A stretch of DNA of 64,000 nt, taken from the NCBI GenBank assembly GCA_029204225.1, contig CM055097.1:35590804-35654803 (forward strand). The letters run 5' to 3'. Of this stretch, positions 10,196 to 19,739 are shown piece by piece. Each line of letters begins with the position of its first letter. Position 1 is the first letter of the stretch. This stretch comes from Diphasiastrum complanatum. Lineage: Eukaryota > Streptophyta > Lycopodiopsida > Lycopodiales > Lycopodiaceae. The position numbers and the translations under genes were made by a program. The notes beneath the pieces are model-generated. The model saw only the letters and a list, made by a program, of their open reading frames with translations, was not told where the DNA came from and searched no databases.

Positions 10196-10830
10196 CTCCT
10201 TAAAATTTATGTTCTTATCAACATAGACTTCAAAATTAGGCCAAGGTTAGACCTCATCTTGATAAAGGCATTCTTGAGTAGTGGCTTGGTGAGAAGATCT
10301 GCAACACAATTTGTAGAATCAACATGCTCCAGTGAGATCTCTCTCTCAATGACTTTTTCTCTTACAAAATGATGAGCTACTTTAATGTGTTTGCTCCTTG
10401 CATGGAAAATTGGGTGATTTGCAAGAGCTTGAGCAAAAATGTTGTCATTCTTGATAATTGGAAGATCTTCATCTGCATAACATTTTAGCTCCAAAAGTAG
10501 CCTTTTGATCTATAAAACCTCCTTTGTGGTGGTTGTAAGAGATTTATACTCAGCTTCATAGGATGATAAGGAAATAGTTGCCTTCTTCTTTGATAGCCAA
10601 GAAACCAAGTTCCCTCCAAGAAATATAGTGTAAACACTTGTGGATTTTCTATCCAACCTGTCTCCTGCAAAATCTCAATCTGAAAAAGCAATCAAAGTCA
10701 GATCTTCGCCCTTGTAGAATAGTCCAAAATCTAAGGTAGAAGATATATACCTCAAGATTCGTTTAGCCAACTTCCAGTGATATAACTTTAGATCCTGCAT
10801 CGGTTGACTTAGCTTATGAACACAAAAGTT
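10196..10830 (-). pseudogene. copia RNase H (element B)
   Basis: The C-terminal frame (10207-10494) has DNIFAQALANHPIFHARSK, AHHFVRE and CVADLLTKPL. Upstream, the DRKST and SSYEAEYKSLTTT blocks are readable but interrupted by stops and shifts at 10485-10690. The stop is followed by a purine-rich AAGGAGTG tract and the LTR edge at 10195. The gene cannot be expressed as one protein. Confidence 0.82.
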
Positions 10831-10839
10831 AGATCAAGC

Positions 10840-11620
10840 CTAGTCACTGTTAACCAAACAAGTGAGCCAAGAAGACTCCTATAAAGAGTGATGTCCTCAA
10901 AGGATTTTTCATCATCTTTCATAGGAACTTTTACAGTGTGCTCCATAGGTGTATCTATGCCTTTACAATTTTCCATCTAGAATTTATTGAGCATGGAAAG
11001 TGCATATCTACTTTGGCTTATAAATGCATGACCTTTCAGATATCTATTTCAAGGCCTAGAATATTGTGAAGAACTCCTAAGTCCTGCATCTTAAACTCAG
11101 TACCAAGTCAATGCTTAGTTTCTTCAACTAGCCTCTCATTATTTCCACAAAGAATGATATCATAATTACAAAGTTATCTAGAAACTTATAACACAGAGAA
11201 GGGTCATATTCACTTAGACAAAATCCGAATGATATGAGATAGGAGTTGAGCCTTGCATACCAAGACCTTGGTGTTTGTTTCAGTCCATAGAGACTTTTGA
11301 ACAAAAGACAAACTTTTGATTCATCACCTTCTTTCACAAAACCTAGAGGTTGATCCATGTAAATCTCCTCCTCAAGGTCACCATTGAGAAATGTATTAGA
11401 AACATCAAGCTGGAACATACTCCAATTGTGAAACATGCAAGAGATATAAGTATTCGGATTGCTACCATCTTTGCAACTGGTGCAAAGGTGTCTTCAAAGT
11501 CAAGACCTTTGATTTGTGAGTAGCCTTTGGCACAAAGTCTTGCTTTATACTTATTGATAGATCCATCATGATTATACTTGATTCTGAAAACCCACTTGCA
11601 TCCAATCACATGCATGTTGT
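10840..11620 (-). pseudogene. copia reverse transcriptase (element B)
   Basis: Two overlapping frames (11343-11615 and 11128-11436) carry [40 protein letters not shown] and [15 protein letters not shown] frameshift separates them near 11400. The YVDD active site is not preserved: the expected position reads into VIMISFF. The region below 11128 shows only scattered connection-domain matches. Confidence 0.82.
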
Positions 11621-11629
11621 TTGGTGGCT

Positions 11630-12200
11630 CTACAAGCTCTCATGTGTTGACATCAAGGCTTCAAACTCTTGGGTCATTGCTTCAAACCATATCTTGGATT
11701 GAAGTCTCAGATGATGTTTTTCCTCCAATTGCAAGATTTGGAAGCCTATAAAAAAAGATAGTTTACACATGCAACTGCCTCTCCCCAAAATTCTTTAGGC
11801 AAAGAAGCTTCTAGCCTAATGGATTTTGCACATTCACACAAAGTTCTATTTTTTCTCTTAGCAATTCCATTTTGTTAAGGAGTATATGAACAAGAAAACT
11901 CTCTTTGAATACCTTCTCTCTCACAAAAGTCTTTAAACTTATTGGAAGTGTATTCTCCTCCACTATCACTTCTGAAAGCTTTCGACTTGAAAGAAAACTA
12001 CTTTTCTACATAAGCTTTGAAAGTAATAAAAATATCATAGACCTTGGCTTTTGAAGACAGCATATAGATCCAAGAATATCTTGTATAATTATTTACAAAG
12101 GAAACAAAGCAATTTGCTTCTCCTTTGCTCTTATGTGATGAGAGATGAACATCAGAGTGCACTAGTTCAAATGGTTGCTTTGTTTTAATGCTTTATCTAG
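11630..12200 (-). pseudogene. copia integrase core (element B)
   Basis: The minus strand reads SDSGGEYTSNKFKDFCERE and, after a stop, QNGIAKRKNRTLCECAKS, with LPKEFWGEAVACVNY further on. The catalytic Glu expected in the AERKNRT motif is Lys here, a G-to-A change, and the frame has several stops. The enzyme would be dead. Confidence 0.8.
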
Positions 12201-12760
12201 GAAAAGGCCTCTTGTGTGATTTTGCCAAAACACAAGCTTCACAAGGTAGAAGCTCCTTTGACAGTGTCTTTGGTAGTCCAACAACTTTTCCTTCCTTGAA
12301 AATAGATTGCATGGCTTTGAAATTGGGATGACCCAATCTCTTGTGCCATAGATACTCTTGATGAATCTTGGTCTCATAAGCAATATCTGAAATGTTAGCA
12401 CTCTCTCTAGAATCTAGTTTGTACAACTTACCAATTCTAGATCCTCTAGCAATAACTTCATTTTCTCTTGAGATTATACACTTGTCAGCTTGAAACTTGA
12501 CATCCAATCCACTATCAAACAGCTGTCCTACACTAATGAGATTCTTAGTCAATCTAGGTACATATAGTATATCATGTAAACAAAAAGATTTTGATGATGA
12601 TGCATGCAATGGAATACTACCAATTCCTTCAATCCTACACTCTACATCATTAGCAGTATAGATTGATCTTTTTGCACCTAGATATGGCATGAGATTAGTG
12701 AAAGAGCTCCTAGAACTAGACATATGGGAACTACCCACTATCTATCCACCAGACTTCTTC
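12193..12760 (-). pseudogene. copia protease end and pre-integrase domain (element B)
   Basis: This open frame begins just after the protease motif (WWIDSG at about 12740-12760, now in a different frame). It holds the protease C-terminal part (IEGIGSIPL, DILYVPRLTKNLISVGQ) and the integrase zinc-binding region LWHKRLGHPN with CEACVLAKSHK. A frameshift separates it from the zinc-knuckle frame. Confidence 0.85.
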
Positions 12761-12764
12761 ATTC

Positions 12765-13169
12765 TTAAAAGGAAAAGATGAAAAAGTAGACATCATTAAA
12801 AAACTCTTCTCTTTCACTCTCAACACCCTCACACTCATCCTCATTAGTAAGGTTAGCTTGCTTAGATTGGTTCTTCTTCTTGAAATAGTTTGATGCATAG
12901 TGTCCTTTCTTGCCATAGAAAAAACACTTGATCTTTGACAGCTTCTTCTTGCCACTAGATGTTGTAGCTTGTGAGGACTGATCCTCACCACCTTCTTTGG
13001 ATTTGTCCTTCTTGAAGTGTTGTTGTCCTTTGCCCTTGCCTCTTGACTTGTCTCTGATAAAGAGTGCTTTGTCATCTCCACCATCTTTCAATGAAAGTCT
13101 GTTGATCCTCAGCATCTTGTTCTCTTGCCTGCTTTCTTTAGCAATGAGAACACCTTGCAATGTCTCCAA
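12765..13169 (-). pseudogene. copia gag C-terminus with degenerate zinc knuckle (element B)
   Basis: The frame continues gag (METLQGVLIAKESR) into a Lys-rich stretch and a zinc knuckle reading CFFYGKKGHYASNY. Two of the three cysteines are Tyr, each explained by one G-to-A change (TGT or TGC to TAT or TAC). The knuckle could not bind zinc normally. Confidence 0.85.
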
Positions 13170-13199
13170 GGATGGAAGATCCTCCCTGACAACGTAAGT

Positions 13200-13694
13200 C
13201 TACACAATATTGTCATACTCATCTCTAAGTCCATTTAGGACTACTTGAACAAGTTCAGTGTTCTTAAGAGCATCTCCAATACCAGCTAACTCTTGATGAA
13301 GATCCTTAACTCTCATGACATATGATGAAGCACTCTCATCTACTCTCTGATCACTTAGAAATATTTGGTTTCTAAGTGTAAGCAATCTAGATGTATTCTT
13401 GATTTTATAGATTGGCTTTAGAGTATTCCAAGCTTCCTTGGCAGTGGTGGATGTAATGATCTCTCTTAACACTTCATTGGTTACATTCATTCTAATGAAA
13501 TGAAGGGCAATTCTGGTTCTTTTGTGAAATGTTGTAGCTTCATTAGGTGCAGCAAGTTCTTCTTCAACTCCACTCACAATATCCATTACATCTTTTAGAA
13601 TCAGTAATGATTCCATTCTGATCTTCCACATTGCATAACTGAAAGATGTTAATCTCTCACTGTGCTCCAAGAAATGTGAACTAGATGAAGACAT
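13200..13694 (-). pseudogene. copia gag N-terminus (element B)
   Basis: This 164-codon frame starts MSSSSSHFLEHSERLTSFSY and carries the UBN2-type capsid features AMWKIRMESLLIL, TTAKEAWNTLKPIYK and LVQVVLNGLRDEYDNIV. It ends at a stop at 13200, and the next gag piece follows at 13169. Its Met at 13694 is about 530 bases downstream of the PBS, a normal leader length for copia. Confidence 0.85.
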
Positions 13695-14219
13695 CTTCTC
13701 TATGAGAAATTCTAGTAATGATAAAAAATGGAGTTGAAAGGATGTTGCTTACAATCTCAATCTAGGATCTAACATAGATGTTGATCCAACCTATGAAATC
13801 TAGCAACAGATGTGAGAACAAATTCTCAACACAGAAAATCAATCTATCTTGAATTTGGATCTTGCTTCAGTCACAAAAAAGAAGCACATGCAAGTAACTA
13901 CCTAAAAACTCTTCTAAAAACAAATCAAATCAATTTAGAAACACGAGCAACACATTCTACTCATCAATATGTGTCCAGCAAGCTATAGAACATCAAATTT
14001 GGATCAAATTTAGAGAAGTAACATTCATTTAATGAGGGCTGATTTCACACGTGTGAGATCTCTGTCCGTACAGGGCTGTGCTGGAGCAGATCAGCATCGT
14101 TGTGATCCACTTATGATCCACAAACTCAGCGAGTATAAATCCCTCTCCCAAATCTAAGTTCCTACAAGCAAAGGCACTGAAGATTTGATGAATACACCCT
14201 CACCTCTTCAAAGCATGAA

Positions 14220-14231
14220 GCTCTGATACCA
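14220..14231 (-). promoter_or_regulatory. copia primer-binding site (element B)
   Basis: The minus strand reads TGGTATCAGAGC next to the LTR edge at 14233. The leader between the PBS and gag contains a perfect CACACGTGTG at 14046-14055. Confidence 0.88.
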
Positions 14232-14232
14232 T

Positions 14233-14961
14233 GTGAAATTTTTAGCACATGTGATCACAACCACACAACCTATAGGATCTTATTGAGGTGTTGTGATTGC
14301 ACAAGATTGATCAGAGAAAAGTTATACTTCAAAAATCTATGACAAGAGCACAATGGCATACATCAGATGAAAATATCTAACTTCTCACTATGAGAATTGA
14401 ATGTCAGAAAAAATTTTAAGTACTTAGTATGGGAAAAACAGCCTGCTCTCGGGTAGAGAGAGAAAATCAATGACGAAAAACGCGAGTAGAGAGAGAATGA
14501 GTCCAAAACACCAAAATCTCATTATTCACAATATGACAAAACATGCCAAGCTTTCCCTACATGAGAGAGACTCGAATTCCTACAGTGGAGTTGCATGGAA
14601 AGTCCACTTAACTGAACTAATTAACCTACCAGAGATCCACATGTGTAACTGCATGCATGGATGTTGCATGTATTGCATGTCAACTCATAAAAATGCCTAG
14701 ACATGTGTAGATCACATAAACCACTTTGCATGTTGCATGCACTGATTGCATGTGGCTTGCATCCATACAGTATGACATTGCATGCTATCTAAACTTCTGC
14801 ATGTCATCAAAATTGAATCTATCTAACTCAAATCCGACCTATACTAGAAGGTATGTGCTCAATTCACATACCTTTTATGTACAGCATGAAATTTAGTGAA
14901 AATAACCATGGACATGGCCCCAAACTCGAGATAGGAAGATAATATTTTAATAATCTTCACA
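14233..14961 (-). repeat. 5' LTR of element B
   Basis: The repeat is bounded by TGTGAAATTTT at the PBS side and AATCTTCACA at the outer edge, giving 729 bp. It matches the truncated 3' LTR at 9619-10195. Confidence 0.88.
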
Positions 14962-15720
14962 ACATAAGACTTCTCCTCAAGCTTTAGCCAACCTTTATCA
15001 TCACCTTCGATTGTAGGTAGATATGGAAATCCTACCATCATCCTCTTGATTGAGATTAGATCCTCCTCATTCCTTATTTGGAAAGGAATGTAAACAAATA
15101 AAATGGATCTCAAGATCCCACAATCAACTTTTGACAAGAGATACATCCTAGCATCACCATATGATACAAGAGACAACAGATGTACATTTGAATGAATGAT
15201 TTTCTCCTTTGCCATAATCTCCTTCCTAATGGCAACATTAGCATCTAATTTAAACAATCTTTCTTGCTTAAATCTTCTTGATATGCACGCATCATTCTTC
15301 AATATGGAACAAGCTCCATGCTTGAAGTGAACATCTACTAATCCATTATCCACTACTTGTCCAACACTTAGTAAATTTCTAGTGATTGATGGAACATAAA
15401 ACACATTTCTTATATCTATCCTTTTAGTAGATCCAAGACATAAGGGAATGGTACCAATACCATCTATTCTATATTATTGATTACTTGATGTAAAGATAAA
15501 CTTTCTAGCATTATTATAAGAGTGTAGAGTTGAGTAATAATCCCTTAGAAATGTCCTGTGGGAGCTTGCCCCACTATCAATCCACCAGGCCTCACTAGAA
15601 TCTCTCTTTCTTGTTGATGTGGATGTAGATGCCATCAAAGATGAAATTTCCTCATCTTCCTCCTCTTCATGTGCAAGGTTTCCTTGCTGGCTTTTGTACA
15701 ATCATAATTGTCCTTTTTAT
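14962..15720 (-). pseudogene. copia fragment C: protease, pre-integrase and integrase scraps
   Basis: The frame 15474-15701 has the protease motif AWWIDSGASSHRT after an acidic stretch. The frame below 15404 begins FYVPSITRNLLSVGQVVDNG and the pre-integrase piece RLFKLDANV, then jumps to short integrase blocks (HSNVHL; FQIRNEEDLISIKRMMVGF). The H-H-C-C zinc region and most of the integrase core are deleted. Element B is inserted at the 14961/14962 boundary. Confidence 0.78.
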
Positions 15721-15930
15721 CTGAAAAATGACATGGTATTACAGGCAAGTATAAGAGTGATCTTATGATTAACAAATCTTTCAAAAATCAATGACAATGT
15801 GTTATTTTTGAACTTTACTTGAGTGAGCAAGTTCAAAGAGAGTGGTACCTTCAATATTTTTGGTCAAGATCAATTTGTGGGCTGCTGATGTACTCTCCAC
15901 ACGTGTGAAACCGTACAAAAACTTTCAAAT

Positions 15931-16411
15931 CAATTGACCTCTTGAAAGAGGTGGCCTCTTGTGCCTCATCAAAAGAGGCTTGGGATTCATTGAAGAGTAT
16001 CTATGAATCCAACAACACTTTATGCTAAGAAATTTGATTTTGCAAAGCATGAGAGGAAGTGATGAGACTGCACAAGAATTTCTGCTTAGAATTAAGTCAC
16101 TAAACAAAGAGTTAGCTTCTATTGGTGACAAATTTCATGATAATAAACTTGTTCAAGTAATCCTAAATGGACTTGGAGATGAATACTCCAATTTGTTCCA
16201 AAGTTTTGCCATTCAAGAGAGCCATTCTTACAAGATGGAGATGAGAAGACCAACTTCTCATTAAAAGACATCCATGAAGATCCAAGGCAAGGAGGACAAG
16301 GTGGAGGATCAAGCATCAAGCTCATGGAAGAGAGACAAATCCAAACTCAAATGCTTTTTTTGTGGGAAGAAGGGGAATTTTATAGCATCCTAATGCTACA
16401 AGAGATACAAG
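15931..16411 (+). pseudogene. copia gag fragment, plus strand
   Basis: The capsid signature is readable across stops and a frameshift: LLKEVASCASSKEAWDSL, SIYESNN, then the open frame at 16022-16264 (DETAQEFLLRIKSLNKEL, LVQVILNGLGDEYSNL). A zinc-knuckle remnant (CFFCGKKGN) lies near 16350-16375. It points the opposite way to the copia pieces on both sides and stops where an LTR fragment begins at 16412. Confidence 0.8.
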
Positions 16412-17157
16412 AAGAGCAATCATTAAGAGTTATTGATTGCTAAATCCAATGATCTATCAAGTTCTGTGTTAGATCTTGATCTAGATGCATTCAACTATGA
16501 TTTTAGCAAGAGGAATGGATCAAATGATTAAAAACTATGAAGATCGGGCTCACACATGTGGAGGACAGTATTAGTACGGACTCTAAATAGAGAGTGCTAT
16601 ACATTAGTATACAAAAGTATTCCAATCATAAAAACTCAAGACAAATGTGAGAATTACAAGCAAAGCTAGAAATTGCCAATGTCACATCAACTTCTCATTG
16701 ATTTGGTTGATCCCTTTATAGATCAAGTACATACACGAGCTGAGTACTGTCCAGCAAGACTTCACACATGTGAAGACTGCCTAGTCATTCAGATCCACCA
16801 ATGGGAGTCATATATGCTCATTTTCCAAAGTTGACTTATCACACTAGCTAGGAGCCAAAAACTAGCCTCCACTACAATAGGGATATTCCCTATAAAATAG
16901 GATTGTCATCTACAATCTTATCCACATGTGCGAATAGCATCTTGACATGTGGGAGCATTTCACGTGGAAGTGCAATCTATTTACAAAAAGTTTGACCAAA
17001 AATGACTTTTTTCTAGATTCTACTCAAAGGTCAACTAAAATCAATCTAACTTTATATAAGTAAACTATGTACATCCTTTGACACGTGGGAACATGCTCCA
17101 CACATGTGAGATCCTATCATGATCATAGATCTCAAGATTAACATATTTAACCAAGGT
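16412..17157 (-). repeat. copia LTR fragment, family Y
   Basis: It matches 9195-9618 over its first part and aligns in outline with 44870-45691, ending GGTGACA at 17157, where the low-copy sequence resumes. A TATA-like TATAAAGGG (minus strand) lies near 16720. Its palindromes are mostly CACACATGTG, the product expected when the CpG of CACACGTGTG decays. Confidence 0.72.
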
Positions 17158-17159
17158 GA

Positions 17160-17462
17160 CAATTTCAACAAGATTTTGGAGAAAAATGGCTGTTGCTTTG
17201 AAAAAGTCTGATTGACTCACAACATGCCTATAAAATCTTCCACGATCCTACTTATATCTAAATATAATGATCAAATGGGCCTTGCTATGAAGATGAAGCA
17301 GTTGTCAATGCTTTCTTCAACAAATTTACACCTTGAGACTAATCTATAGATTTACACCTTAAGACTAATCTACAAACAACTCTATTTCTGAACACGGTAG
17401 AATGGAAATTAGCACCGCCCAATGCTTGAACTTTATATATGTTGAGGGTCATGTGCTTCATG
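17160..17462 (+). repeat. second half of the split low-copy sequence
   Basis: The plus strand matches the minus strand of about 62270-61995: the TTTTGGAG(A/G)AAAATGGC tract, GATGATCAAA(T/C)GGGCCTTGC and GGAAATTA(G/C)C tracts are shared. A 22-bp segment about TTTACACCTTGAGACTAATC is tandemly repeated here (about 17326-17373) but single at 62110. The match ends near 17462. Confidence 0.8.
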
Positions 17463-17539
17463 TAATTAGCCCATGAGCTTACTAATGAATTGCCAAACAT
17501 AGCCATGGAGCTAAATTAGACTAGAACTAGTCAATAGGA

Positions 17540-18012
17540 TTGTTAATAAAGAAGCTCAAACAACCTCGCTATATTTTGTGAATAGTGCATTTGTAATAAT
17601 CGTTGTAAGGCCCAAATTAGCCAAATAAGGTCCCAAACTTGTAGTAGAGGCACAAATTGCCACTATAAATAGCCAAGGTCATACTAAATTTGGAGGCTAT
17701 TGTTTATTTTGATAATTTTGAATTCTAAGTGTTTTTTTGTGTTCTTGAAGCTTCTCTTTGAGATCGTTCTTGGATGGAATGGTGGTTGATGTGCCTACAA
17801 TCCCATGAGAGCTTACATCATGCTCTAGCTACAAGCCCTATCTTTTGAATGATCATTAACGATGAATAAAGAACCCTTACTTTACCTATTTGAAGCTTTG
17901 CTAATTTTATCTATCTTCTTGCTTTATTGACTAGATTTCCTGATTTTTTTCATTTCCATTGTAATTTGTTGTTTATGAATGGATTAGATGTTCTAATGCT
18001 AAAGTTGGCACA
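17540..18012 (+). repeat. copia LTR (plus strand), solo or with lost body
   Basis: A TATA box (CTATAAATAG) lies at about 17662 and the sequence ends GGCACA just before a PBS at 18022. The start is not determined; 17540 is the nearest TGTT. No gag follows downstream, so the body of the element has been lost. Confidence 0.55.
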
Positions 18013-18021
18013 TGAAAATTT

Positions 18022-18033
18022 TGGTATCAGAGC
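18022..18033 (+). promoter_or_regulatory. copia primer-binding site, plus strand
   Basis: TGGTATCAGAGC is a perfect match to the initiator-Met tRNA 3' end complement and follows an LTR end. Confidence 0.85.
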
Positions 18034-19739
18034 AATAGATCCTCTCCTCATCAGATTTGGTGATTTTCTTTAAGTTTTGGTGGGGTTTTTTTTCACTAGT
18101 TTCTTGTTTTACAATTTTCAGCATGTTTCGATTCAACTTTTGACCAATTAATATTCATTTTTTTATGTATTTTCTTGTTTATTGATTTTTGTTTCTTGCA
18201 AAGTATATCTACATGGAGAGACTATGGATCTCTTGTCTAGTTCATAAGGTAGTCTCATTTTAGATTAAAATGATTTAGGGTTTTGAATTATATAATGTTA
18301 AGATCTATAGTTCCATAAATGGTAAAACCAAAAACATTTGAAAAATCTATGATTATATTTGTGCATGGACATGATAAATTATGGACAACTGCAATAAATA
18401 TAATTATTTAGACAAGTTTTATCTAGCCATTTGTTAAGCTTGTAGATTTGCGGACCTAGTTTTCACGAGACAATTTTTTTCTTATAATGTTAATGATCTT
18501 ATGTGAATGACATCCATAAATAATATGTGAAGATTATCAATGTGATGCAAGAGACATATTGGTTCACGTTTTCATTAGAAATGGCATTTTGCAATACATG
18601 ACTAATTTCATAATAAAAAAATAAAAACTTACAAGATAATATACAATTTTGGAAGCAAAGCGCAAACGGTTGTCCGATATTCCCCAAAGGAGATAGGCAA
18701 TACCACTTTTGACAACCCTCAAGGATCAAATTACGTTTTTTTATGGAATAAATAAGCATATATATTTTTGGTAGAAATATATGGAAATGCATGTAGTTCT
18801 TCTTATACTTTATGTAACAAGAACAAGGTGTAAGAAGACTAGCCAATTTGGTTGAAGTCTCAATATATTGAACTAGTCTCATAATCATTAAACATCTCTT
18901 TTGGGCCAAAAAGAACCGGTTCTAAAGAACGATCACATTCACAGTTTAATAAATCAATGTCCAGTTTCATACCTCTATCAATTGTTGACATCTAAATTAC
19001 TTAAGCTGCACGTCTCCTCATAACTGAGCAGAACTTCATCACATCTCCAAACTTATTACAAACATTTACCTGCTTGGCCTTTTTCAAGGACATGAGTTTT
19101 TTCTTTTCAGATTCCGATCATGCCAGTTAAAAATTCGAAGACTATTTAGGATCAAATTTGACGAACATGCAAATACTGCAGTATTGATACTAAATGTTTG
19201 ACCAAAGTTTAGCAAATATAGTACACATCTAGATAGTGCTTATACACATTCAACTAATGAATACAGAAGACCTCAGTATCATAGACAGAATATGCAAGCG
19301 AAGAACATTGAAGACTCGAGAGCTCGACTCAATTCTTTATTCATCTCTGAACTTGGTGAGTACAATGAGCATTTCGCTAACTACTAATAGGAGTAACACA
19401 AAATTTCCCTTGTAAAATTGCCCATGCTAGCTAGGACTCCGAGTTGCTCTAAATTTCAATGATGCAATAAATTTTTAAAATCCTCCTTTTCCCAAGGAGT
19501 CTTTCAATCTGCCCATGTTATGCCTGGTAACAAATAATAATGCAGAAGCTATTGTAATTCCAGATTTAGTTGAAGTGGCAACCACAATCGAAGTTGAGAT
19601 ACAAAAGCGAGAATTCGATACTCAGTACCTGATCAGGCTGTTTTGTCTTCACCGCTCTTTTTGGGCGCTCATCCCTTGCTGCCTGTTTTAATTTGTTGTT
19701 GAAATGCATCATTTTTTGTTTCTAATCTGACATTTTCTG
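18034..19739. other. no recognisable gene
   Basis: AT-rich sequence. The longest frame, 18499-18909 on the minus strand, has no motif I recognise and looks like chance. Bases just below 19740 on the minus strand still read as charged residues (KLKQAARDERPKRAV) after one stop, so the 574-codon ORF may once have been longer. Confidence 0.5.

Larger units (their letters stand above)
9619..14961 (-). mobile_element. Ty1/copia retrotransposon B
   Basis: On the minus strand it runs 5' LTR (14961 to 14233), PBS, gag, zinc knuckle, protease, integrase, RT, RNase H, PPT, 3' LTR (10195 to 9619). The two LTRs are nearly identical by eye where they overlap, so the insertion is younger than the sequence around it. 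The outer 150 bases of the 3' LTR are missing: it starts abruptly at 9619, next to an unrelated LTR. The 5' LTR outer edge at 14961 lies inside the coding remnant of another copia element (C). A target duplication cannot be checked, because the low-coordinate flank has been deleted. Confidence 0.9.

Noticed and set aside
14962-15404. Apparent novel domain after the pre-integrase start in fragment C
   Set aside because: The later blocks read as integrase pieces joined by deletions, so it is a scrambled integrase and not a new domain.
18499-18909. 136-codon minus-strand frame
   Set aside because: AT-rich sequence; residues are mostly Ile, Tyr, Phe and Cys without a domain; no homologous copy in the window.
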